A stretch of DNA of 5,575 bases from an uncultured Oscillospiraceae bacterium (lineage in GTDB: Bacteria; Bacillota; Clostridia; Oscillospirales; Ruminococcaceae). The notes beneath the pieces were generated by a model. It saw nothing but the letters and a program-made list of their open reading frames with translations. It had not been told where the DNA came from and searched no databases. Position 1 is the first letter of the stretch. Each line of letters opens with the position of its first letter. The DNA is taken from positions 1 through 5,575 of the forward strand of contig CAJTMU010000129.1 of the NCBI GenBank assembly GCA_910577365.1, given 5' to 3'. Positions 1 through 5,226 of the stretch are shown here, in pieces. Both the position numbers and the translations under genes were made by a program.

Positions 1-570
1 TACGGTCATGTAAAGATCCGTGTAGAGCCTAACGAGTCCGGTAAGGGATATGAGTTCAGCAACGATGTTGTCGGCGGTTCTATTCCGAAGGAATTTATTC
101 CCGCGGTAGATCAGGGTATCCAGGGTGCGCTCAATGCGGGTGTTCTCGCGGGCTACCCCGTAGTAGACCTTAAGGTATCACTGTACGACGGTTCTTACCA
201 TGAGGTCGATTCGTCGGAAATGGCGTTTAAGATCGCGGGTTCAATGGCGATAAAGGAAGCTCTCAAGCAGGCGCATTCCATTATACTTGAGCCTATCATG
301 AAGGTAGTTGTGGTTTCGCCCTCCGATTATACCGGTACGGTTATCGGCGATCTTACCTCGCGCAGAGGTCAGATACAGGGTCAGGAATCCCGCAACGGCA
401 CCGAGCAGGTTACGGCTCTCGTTCCGCTGTCGGAGATGTTCGGCTACTCCAACGACCTGCGTTCCAAGACTCAGGGCCGCGGTCAGTACGTTATGGAGCC
501 TCACTCCTATATCGAAGTACCCAAGAATATTGCTGAGGGCATTATGTCCAAGCGCAAGCAGAATGACTGA
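1..570 (+). CDS. fusA: Elongation factor G, C-terminal 189 residues (5' truncated by window)
   Basis: EF-G is the cytoplasmic GTPase that drives tRNA-mRNA translocation on the ribosome. The open frame starts at base 1 without a start codon and ends with TGA at 568-570. Only the last 189 residues are visible, out of a family length near 690-700. They begin inside domain IV with YGHVKIRVEP. They continue through GYEFSNDVVGG, IPAVDQGIQ and AGYPVVDL to the domain IV tip GSYHEVDSSE. The His at fragment residue 67 aligns with the tip histidine (about His583 in E. coli). Domain V follows, with LEPIMKVVVVSP, IGDLTSRRGQIQGQES and VPLSEMFGYSNDLRS, and the protein ends in a basic tail. The G domain lies upstream of the window and cannot be judged. 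The gene precedes tuf, as in str operons (rpsL-rpsG-fusA-tuf). No strong terminator follows it, so read-through into tuf is possible. Identification is essentially certain. Confidence 0.98.
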   Translation, partial: YGHVKIRVEPNESGKGYEFSNDVVGGSIPKEFIPAVDQGIQGALNAGVLAGYPVVDLKVSLYDGSYHEVDSSEMAFKIAGSMAIKEALKQAHSIILEPIMKVVVVSPSDYTGTVIGDLTSRRGQIQGQESRNGTEQVTALVPLSEMFGYSNDLRSKTQGRGQYVMEPHSYIEVPKNIAEGIMSKRKQND

Positions 571-664
571 TAATCGACAATTTAAAATTGTTGGTCGTTA
601 AAATATTTGCGGAATATTATTAAAAGTACTTGATTTTTTCCGCAAAAACTGGTAAAATAATAAT
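571..664 (+). other. fusA-tuf intergenic stretch with inverted repeat
   Basis: This AT-rich spacer has no gene. Just after the fusA stop is a short weak palindrome (ACAATTTAAAATTGT, 577-591). It has no T-tract, so it is not a convincing terminator. A perfect 9-bp inverted repeat follows: TTTGCGGAA at 606-614 and TTCCGCAAA at 638-646, with 23 bases between the arms. It brackets the -35 box of the predicted tuf promoter, and its right arm lies in the -35/-10 spacer. It could be an operator or an RNA stem in read-through transcripts. The pairing is seen directly; the role is unknown. Confidence 0.5.
630..658 (+). promoter_or_regulatory. Predicted sigma-A promoter for tuf
   Basis: The -35 box is TTGATT (630-635). 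After an exact 17-base spacer comes the -10 box TAAAAT (653-658), preceded by TGG (650-652), which gives an extended -10. The predicted start of transcription is near A665, leaving a leader of about 72 nt before tuf. It would allow tuf to be made independently of the upstream str operon, which fits the cell's need for excess EF-Tu over EF-G. Seen as a motif only; no transcription data. Confidence 0.7.
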
Positions 665-679
665 ATTAACAAGTTTAGG

Positions 680-709
680 GGAATTGCCCTCGCCTTTCGG
701 GGGCTTTCC
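680..709 (+). promoter_or_regulatory. tuf leader stem-loop
   Basis: In the predicted tuf 5' leader, GCCCTCG (686-692) pairs with CGGGGGC (698-704), including one G-U pair, around the loop CCTTT. Below it, GGAA (680-683) can pair with TTCC (706-709) across a small internal loop, which lengthens the stem. AGGG at 677-680 could instead pair with CCCT at 687-690, so two mutually exclusive folds exist. No U-run follows, so it is not a terminator. It may stabilise the abundant tuf mRNA or regulate it. Role inferred. Confidence 0.5.
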
Positions 710-736
710 GACTACCTATTTAAGGAGGAAATACCA

Positions 737-1975
737 ATGGCAAAGGAAAAGTATAATTCCAGCAAGCCCCACGTAAACATCGGTACCATCGGTCACGTTG
801 ACCATGGTAAGACCACTCTTACGGCTGCTATCACAAAGTGGCTTGCTCTTAAGGGTCAGGCTAAGTTTGAAGCATACGACATGATCGATAAGGCTCCTGA
901 GGAGAGAGAGCGTGGTATCACTATTAACACCGCTCACGTTGAGTATGAGACTGACGAGCGTCACTATGCGCACGTTGACTGCCCCGGACACGCGGACTAT
1001 ATCAAGAACATGATTACCGGTGCTGCTCAGATGGACGGCGCTATCCTGGTAGTTGCAGGTACTGACGGTCCTATGGCTCAGACCAAGGAGCATATTCTGC
1101 TCGGCCGTCAGGTAGGCGTTCCCGCTATGGTAGTTTTTGTAAACAAGTGCGACGACGTTGATGACTGCACTTATGATGCTGCTACCGGTGAGTACAAGGA
1201 TTCTGAGATGCTCGAGCTGGTTGAGATGGATATCCGCGACGAGCTGAGCAAGAACGCTTTCCCCGGCGATGACATTCCTGTTATCTACGGTTCTGCATAT
1301 AAAGCGCTCAACAGCGACAGCAAGGATCCCGACGCTCCCGAATATGCTTGCATCAAGGCTTTGATGGCAGCTGTTGACAGCTACATCCCTGCTCCTGAGA
1401 GAGACGAGAACAAGCCTTTCCTGATGCCCGTAGAGGATACCATGACTATCACAGGCCGCGGTACCGTTGCTACTGGTCGTGTAGAGCGTGGCGTTGTTAA
1501 GGTAAACGACACCGTTGAGATCACTGGTCTGGTTGAAGAACCTAAGAGCACTGTTGTTACCGGTCTTGAGATGTTCAGAAAGACCCTTGACGAGGCAGTT
1601 GCGGGATACAATATCGGCGCACTGCTCCGTGGTATCTCCCGTGAGGATATCGAGCGCGGTCAGGTTCTCTGCAAGCCCGGTTCGATTCACCCCCACACCA
1701 AGTTTACCGGTCAGGTATACGTTCTTAAGAAGGAAGAGGGCGGTCGCCACACTCCTTTCATCAGCAACTATCGTCCGCAGTTCTTCTTCAGAACCACTGA
1801 CGTTACCGGCGTTATCACACTTCCCGCTGATAAGGAAATGTGCATGCCCGGCGATAACGTTGTAATGGATGTTGAGCTGATTACTCCTATCGCTATTGAG
1901 GAAGGTCTGCGCTTCGCTATCCGCGAGGGCGGCAGAACGGTTGGTTCCGGCGTTGTAACCAAGATCAATTCTTAA
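737..1975 (+). CDS. tuf: Elongation factor Tu, with lineage-type insertion in the G domain
   Basis: EF-Tu is the GTPase that carries aminoacyl-tRNA to the ribosomal A site. The start is fixed by AGGAGG at 723-728, 8 bases before ATG 737, and by the usual MAKEKY N-terminus. The protein has 412 residues. The G domain shows the P-loop GHVDHGKT (19-26), switch I RGITI (59-63, Thr62), switch II DCPGH (81-85, with catalytic His85), NKCD (136-139) and GSAYKAL (185-191). Beta-barrel domains II and III follow, with GRGTVATGRVERG and a C-terminal FAIREGGRTVGSGVV. Compared with the 394-residue E. coli protein it is 18 residues longer: one extra at the N-terminus, about 12 at residues 144-158 and about 5 at 192-206. 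Leu of the SAL motif is replaced by Tyr188. It has its own predicted promoter upstream and an intrinsic terminator 22 bases after its stop codon. Family assignment is certain; the effect of the insertion is unknown. Confidence 0.99.
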   Translation: MAKEKYNSSKPHVNIGTIGHVDHGKTTLTAAITKWLALKGQAKFEAYDMIDKAPEERERGITINTAHVEYETDERHYAHVDCPGHADYIKNMITGAAQMDGAILVVAGTDGPMAQTKEHILLGRQVGVPAMVVFVNKCDDVDDCTYDAATGEYKDSEMLELVEMDIRDELSKNAFPGDDIPVIYGSAYKALNSDSKDPDAPEYACIKALMAAVDSYIPAPERDENKPFLMPVEDTMTITGRGTVATGRVERGVVKVNDTVEITGLVEEPKSTVVTGLEMFRKTLDEAVAGYNIGALLRGISREDIERGQVLCKPGSIHPHTKFTGQVYVLKKEEGGRHTPFISNYRPQFFFRTTDVTGVITLPADKEMCMPGDNVVMDVELITPIAIEEGLRFAIREGGRTVGSGVVTKINS

Positions 1976-1997
1976 TTTATAGCGTAAATAATATCTG

Positions 1998-2027
1998 CGC
2001 CCCGCGGCTTATCTGCGGGGCGTTTTT
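1998..2027 (+). terminator. Intrinsic terminator after tuf
   Basis: CGCCCCGC (1998-2005) pairs perfectly with GCGGGGCG (2015-2022). Two more pairs inside (2006-2007 with 2013-2014, one of them G-U) leave a 5-base loop, CTTAT. The T-run TTTTT follows at once (2023-2027). This is a textbook Rho-independent terminator. It closes the fusA-tuf unit and separates it from the phosphorelay genes. Confidence 0.95.
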
Positions 2028-2062
2028 ATCAGTAAAAAATTTCTTTAATCAGTCATTAACTG

Positions 2063-2091
2063 TTGACTTTTTTTAATAGGTGTGGTATAAT
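2063..2091 (+). promoter_or_regulatory. Strong predicted sigma-A promoter for the phosphorelay operon
   Basis: The -35 box is TTGACT (2063-2068), the spacer is 17 bases, and the -10 box is the perfect TATAAT (2086-2091) with a TGG extension at 2083-2085. The AT-rich stretch at about 2034-2049 could act as an UP element. Transcription should start near G2098, which gives a leader of about 116 nt before the kinase start codon. The match is close to consensus, so basal activity is expected to be high unless it is restrained downstream. Confidence 0.85.
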
Positions 2092-2120
2092 TATTCTGTG
2101 AGAAAATGTGTTGAGGGTCG

Positions 2121-2176
2121 AAATGGCATTTTTGACGTTTTTGCATGTCATTTGGTTTGCGCGGGTGCGACCGTGC
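2121..2176 (+). promoter_or_regulatory. Structured 5' leader of the kinase operon (two stem-loops)
   Basis: AAATGGCA (2121-2128) can pair with TGTCATTT (2146-2153), giving 8 pairs with one G-U. Inside it, an alternative 6-pair stem is possible between 2133-2138 (TGACGT) and 2145-2150 (ATGTCA). A second stem joins GCGCGG (2159-2164) to CCGTGC (2171-2176) around the loop GTGCGA. The first stem would bury the start codon of the small upstream ORF (ATG 2123). The structure was compared from memory with known riboswitch classes, including c-di-GMP-I, and none was recognised. Pairing is seen; function is inferred. Confidence 0.4.
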
Positions 2177-2206
2177 TTTCGTAAAAGTTTTTCTTTTCGG
2201 GGGTAG
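2123..2206 (+). CDS. Possible 27-residue leader peptide upstream of the kinase
   Basis: This short ORF has ATG at 2123 and TAG at 2204-2206. A Shine-Dalgarno-like GAGGG (2113-2117) lies 5 bases before the ATG. The peptide has a hydrophobic first half (MAFLTFLHVIWF) and a basic second half. It contains 6 Phe and 4 Arg in 27 residues. The stop codon is 7 bases before the kinase ATG at 2214, and the kinase's own GGGGG ribosome binding site lies within the last codons of this ORF. Translation here would therefore unfold the leader stems and cover the kinase binding site, so the two could be translationally coupled. It is too short for composition to prove coding, and no known leader peptide was recognised. 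It may be chance. Confidence 0.35.
   Translation: MAFLTFLHVIWFARVRPCFRKSFSFRG
2199..2203 (+). promoter_or_regulatory. Ribosome binding site deciding the kinase start
   Basis: GGGGG lies 10 bases before ATG 2214. It is a partial anti-16S match and somewhat distant, so initiation may be modest. The in-frame upstream ATG at 2145 has no purine-rich site before it. Starting there would put 23 extra residues ahead of the Lys-rich MKKDK that normally precedes a first membrane segment. ATG 2214 is therefore preferred. Confidence 0.6.
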
Positions 2207-2213
2207 TTACTTA

Positions 2214-4769
2214 ATGAAAAAAGATAAAGCAATTGCTTTTCTTACAATAGGATTTGCCTGCATACTTATTGTTTGTGTTGTTATTTTTGTTTTTCTGGCA
2301 GAAAACATGAACAGACAGACATCCGAAACAATGAATCAGGTCGGAAATATCTATATGTCCAGCATGAACGAGCGTCTTTCCATGCATTTTGAGACAACCA
2401 TCGATCATCGTCTGCGGCAAATACAAAACGTTATAAATAACTGTCCTCCTGATAGTGCGGGATATGATGAGCTTAACGCAAAAATGACGGAGAGTGCAAT
2501 TTCGCGCGATTTGGATGAATTAGCATACTATAAACAGGACGGGGAATTTGAGATGATTTACGGTGGACAAATCTCCGTCGTAGATCCCGAACCGTTTTAC
2601 AAGTCGATTCGTGCGGGCGAGAACAAGATTGCTGTGGGAAGAGATACAGGCGGCAATGAAATCGTTCTTATCGGCATGCCTGCCGAATATACAACAAGCA
2701 GCGGCGAGAAATCCCTTGCATTGGTGGCAGCTATCACGGTTGATTACATAAAGCAGCTTTTGGCGCTGGAGGATAACGATTCTCTGGTGTATTCGCATAT
2801 TATAAGAATAGACGGAACGTTTGTTATAGGAAGCAGCAACGTTTCTTCAAGCAACTATTTTGATGAGATAGATCTTCTTTTTTCTGAGTATGGCGGCTCT
2901 GAAAACGCAGGTTCGTGCGTTTCGGAGCTGAGCGAAGCTATGGCAAAACAGGAGAGCTACTCCAGTGTTTTGTTCATAGGAAATGAGCGCAGGCATCTTT
3001 ATTGTACCGCGCTGCCGTATTCCGAATGGTATCTCGTTACAATAATGCCTTACGGAACGCTTGATGATGTTCTCAATGATTTTGGAAATGGTTGGCTTGT
3101 TACTTTGCTTGGGTGCTGTGGTATTCTGGTGCTGGCATTCAGTATATTCTTTATTATTTATATAGGCTTCTCCCGCGCTCAGCTTAAGGAACTGGAGATA
3201 GCGCGCAAAAAGGCAGAGCAGGCTACCAAAGCGAAGAGCGAGTTTCTGTCTAACATGAGCCATGATATCCGTACACCCATGAATGCCATTGTGGGTATGA
3301 CGGCTATTGCAATTGCGAATGTTGATGATAAACAGCAGGTTCAGAATTGCCTGAGAAAAATTGCGCTTTCGGGTAAGCACCTCCTGGGGCTTATCAATGA
3401 TGTTCTTGATATGTCCAAGATTGAAAGCGGCAAAATGACGCTTAATCTGGAGCAGATTTCGCTGAGAGAGATTATGGACAATATCGTGGGAATTGTTCAG
3501 CCTCAGGTAAAGGCAAAGAACCAGAGCTTTGATATCTTTATACATGATATTGATGCTGAAACGGTTTATTGTGACAGTGTACGGCTGAATCAGGTGCTGC
3601 TCAACCTTTTGTCCAATGCGATCAAGTTTACGCCCGAAGGGGGACGAATACATATTTCCGTTCATGAGGAGGATTCGCCTAACGGTGTAAACTTTACAAG
3701 GATGCACCTTTATGTAAAGGACAACGGCATCGGCATGTCCAAGGAGTTTAAAAACATCATATTTGAGGGCTTTACCCGCGAGGACAACAAGCGTGTTCAC
3801 AAGACCGAAGGATCGGGACTGGGCATGGCGATAGTAAAGTATATTGTTGACGCTATGGGCGGTACTATCGAGGTGGAAAGCGAGCAGGGCAAGGGTACGG
3901 AGTTCCATGTGACTCTTGACCTTGAAAGGGCTCCCGAACATGAGGAGGACATGGTGCTTCCTTCTTGGAGAATGTTGGTTGTTGATGATGACGAAGAACT
4001 GTGCATGAGCGTGATAGCTTCGCTTAAGGGGATTGGAATAACCGCGGACAGCGCTCTTAATGGTGAAACAGCCGTCAAGATGGTAAAGGAAAAACGCGAA
4101 AAGAATCAAAGCTATCAGATAATCATGCTGGACTGGAAAATGCCCGGTATGAATGGTATAGAAACAGCCATGGAAATCCGTAAGGTACAGTCGGAAGAAA
4201 CGCCGATAATTCTTGTTTCCTCCGCTTATGACTGGACGGATATTGAGGAAGAGGCACGTGGTGCGGGTATTAGCGGATTTGTTCCGAAGCCGCTGTTTAA
4301 ATCCACTCTTTATCATGAGCTTAAGCCGTTTATGATGGGAGATGTGACTTTACAAGAGCCAAAACAGACAGACGACGGCGATTTTACCGGCAAGCGTGTA
4401 CTTGTTGCGGAGGATAACGAGCTTAACTGGGAAATCGCGGAAGCTTTGTTGTCATCAATCGGATTTGAACTTGAGCATGCCGAAAACGGAAAAATATGTG
4501 TTGATATGTTCAATAACTCCGAGCTTGGATATTATGACGCTATATTGATGGATCTGCGTATGCCGGTCATGACCGGTTATGAGGCTACCGATGCGATACG
4601 CAAGTTGGAAAGGAAAGACGCGTCGGAGATACCCATAATAGCAATGACTGCTGACGCATTTTCAGATGATAAGAAAAAGTGTCTGGACGCAGGTATGAAT
4701 GCGCATATTGCAAAGCCGATTGATGTTCACGATGTGGCTAAGGTGCTGAGCAAGTTTATTTTTAAATAA
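2214..4769 (+). CDS. Membrane hybrid histidine kinase: Cache-like sensor, HisKA, HATPase, two receivers
   Basis: This is an 851-residue sensor kinase that should autophosphorylate on His and pass phosphate to its own receiver domains. A basic MKKDK start leads into membrane segment 1 (about 6-29). Next is an extracellular domain of about 265 residues (30-293) with Cache-like stretches (FYKSIRAGENKIAVG, SHIIRIDGTFVIGSS), then membrane segment 2 (295-317). No HAMP is evident; a charged, probably coiled helix (about 320-345) leads into HisKA. The H-box is SNMSHDIRTPMNAI with His350. The ATPase domain has an N-box with N464 and N468, DNGIGM (503-508) and GSGLG (533-537). REC1 (about 586-703) keeps D591/D592, phospho-acceptor D640, S670 and K692. 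REC2 (about 727-848) keeps E733/D734, D780, T812 and K834. All catalytic residues are present. It is followed by HPt and response-regulator genes, so it probably heads a phosphorelay. The ligand is unknown. The domain calls are firm except for the exact Cache subtype. Confidence 0.95.
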   Translation: MKKDKAIAFLTIGFACILIVCVVIFVFLAENMNRQTSETMNQVGNIYMSSMNERLSMHFETTIDHRLRQIQNVINNCPPDSAGYDELNAKMTESAISRDLDELAYYKQDGEFEMIYGGQISVVDPEPFYKSIRAGENKIAVGRDTGGNEIVLIGMPAEYTTSSGEKSLALVAAITVDYIKQLLALEDNDSLVYSHIIRIDGTFVIGSSNVSSSNYFDEIDLLFSEYGGSENAGSCVSELSEAMAKQESYSSVLFIGNERRHLYCTALPYSEWYLVTIMPYGTLDDVLNDFGNGWLVTLLGCCGILVLAFSIFFIIYIGFSRAQLKELEIARKKAEQATKAKSEFLSNMSHDIRTPMNAIVGMTAIAIANVDDKQQVQNCLRKIALSGKHLLGLINDVLDMSKIESGKMTLNLEQISLREIMDNIVGIVQPQVKAKNQSFDIFIHDIDAETVYCDSVRLNQVLLNLLSNAIKFTPEGGRIHISVHEEDSPNGVNFTRMHLYVKDNGIGMSKEFKNIIFEGFTREDNKRVHKTEGSGLGMAIVKYIVDAMGGTIEVESEQGKGTEFHVTLDLERAPEHEEDMVLPSWRMLVVDDDEELCMSVIASLKGIGITADSALNGETAVKMVKEKREKNQSYQIIMLDWKMPGMNGIETAMEIRKVQSEETPIILVSSAYDWTDIEEEARGAGISGFVPKPLFKSTLYHELKPFMMGDVTLQEPKQTDDGDFTGKRVLVAEDNELNWEIAEALLSSIGFELEHAENGKICVDMFNNSELGYYDAILMDLRMPVMTGYEATDAIRKLERKDASEIPIIAMTADAFSDDKKKCLDAGMNAHIAKPIDVHDVAKVLSKFIFK

Positions 4770-4860
4770 GAATATTAGTGTTAGCATAAAGCGTCCCGGC
4801 GCGAGCAAGTCTGCGTATCGGACGATAATAAAAAGCCAGATGCATGAAAGGAGAAATATT
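4770..4860 (+). other. Kinase-HPt intercistronic spacer with imperfect stem-loop
   Basis: This 91-base gap has no gene. CGTCC (4792-4796) can pair with GGACG (4820-4824). Inside it, GCGC (4799-4802) can pair with GCGT (4813-4816), giving an interrupted stem. No T-run follows and no convincing promoter was found, so transcription probably continues into the HPt gene. The stem could be an mRNA processing or stability element that sets the HPt level apart from the kinase level. That role is inference. Confidence 0.4.
4847..4853 (+). promoter_or_regulatory. Ribosome binding site deciding the HPt start
   Basis: AAAGGAG lies 7 bases before ATG 4861, a strong site at ideal spacing. It rules against the in-frame ATG at 4840, which precedes this site and would make the site part of the coding sequence. 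Confidence 0.85.
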
Positions 4861-5211
4861 ATGAGTATGTTGGACGAACTTAAGTATTTGGGGGTAAATA
4901 TTGAGGACGCCCTTCAAAGATTTATGAATAATTCGTCACTGTATGAGAAAATGCTCGGTAAGTTGGTAAATAACGTTAAGGATATCAATGTGCTTCCAAG
5001 TATCGAAGCAGGCGATTACACTGCCGCCTGTGATGCGGCTCATACGCTCAAGGGAGTAATGGGAAATTTGTCCATAACACCGCTGTATAAGAGTTATACG
5101 CAGATTGTCAATCTTCTTAGGGAAGACAACCCCGAGGAAGCAAAGAAAATCCTGCTGGAAACGCTTCCTGTGCAAGAGAAAATCATTGCATGCATAGAAA
5201 AAAACGCATAG
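4861..5211 (+). CDS. Stand-alone HPt phosphotransfer protein
   Basis: This 116-residue cytoplasmic protein should shuttle phosphate between receiver domains. The hallmark is AHTLKGVMGNLSI, where His61 is the expected phosphorylation site, followed by Lys64 and Gly65 as is typical of HPt domains. The rest reads as amphipathic helices, fitting the HPt four-helix bundle: DALQRFMNNSSLYEKMLGKLV before the His and PLYKSYTQIVNLLRE after it. The size matches a single HPt domain with no other module. It lies 91 bases after the hybrid kinase and 15 bases before a response regulator, so it is the natural relay between them. The most likely donor is Asp780 or Asp640 of the kinase receivers and the likely acceptor is Asp53 of the next protein. 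The family call is firm; the partners are inferred from gene order. Confidence 0.93.
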   Translation: MSMLDELKYLGVNIEDALQRFMNNSSLYEKMLGKLVNNVKDINVLPSIEAGDYTAACDAAHTLKGVMGNLSITPLYKSYTQIVNLLREDNPEEAKKILLETLPVQEKIIACIEKNA

Positions 5212-5226
5212 TCGGAGGAGCTTCAA

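Noticed and set aside
577..597. Terminator after fusA
   Set aside because: The AT-only palindrome is short, has almost no loop in its longest form, and is not followed by a T-run.
716..1750. Long antisense ORF (344 codons) opposite tuf
   Set aside because: It is a shadow of the strongly biased tuf codons. It has no ribosome binding site of note, no recognisable domain, and the sense frame is certain.
2145..2213. Upstream in-frame start for the kinase (23 extra residues)
   Set aside because: No Shine-Dalgarno sequence precedes ATG 2145, and the extra residues do not look like part of the sensor. ATG 2214 gives the typical basic-then-hydrophobic N-terminus.
2098..2213. Known riboswitch (for example c-di-GMP) in the kinase leader
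   Set aside because: The conserved core motifs of the classes I know are not visible; only generic stem-loops can be drawn.
2847..4316. Long antisense ORF (489 codons) opposite the kinase
   Set aside because: It overlaps the conserved kinase and receiver domains on the other strand. Its translation is low-complexity and matches no family I recognise.
4792..4824. Terminator between kinase and HPt genes
   Set aside because: The stem is interrupted and followed by ATAATAAAAAG rather than a T-run.
4840..4860. Upstream in-frame start for the HPt gene
   Set aside because: The strong AAAGGAG site at 4847-4853 serves ATG 4861 at ideal spacing and would be inside the gene if ATG 4840 were used.
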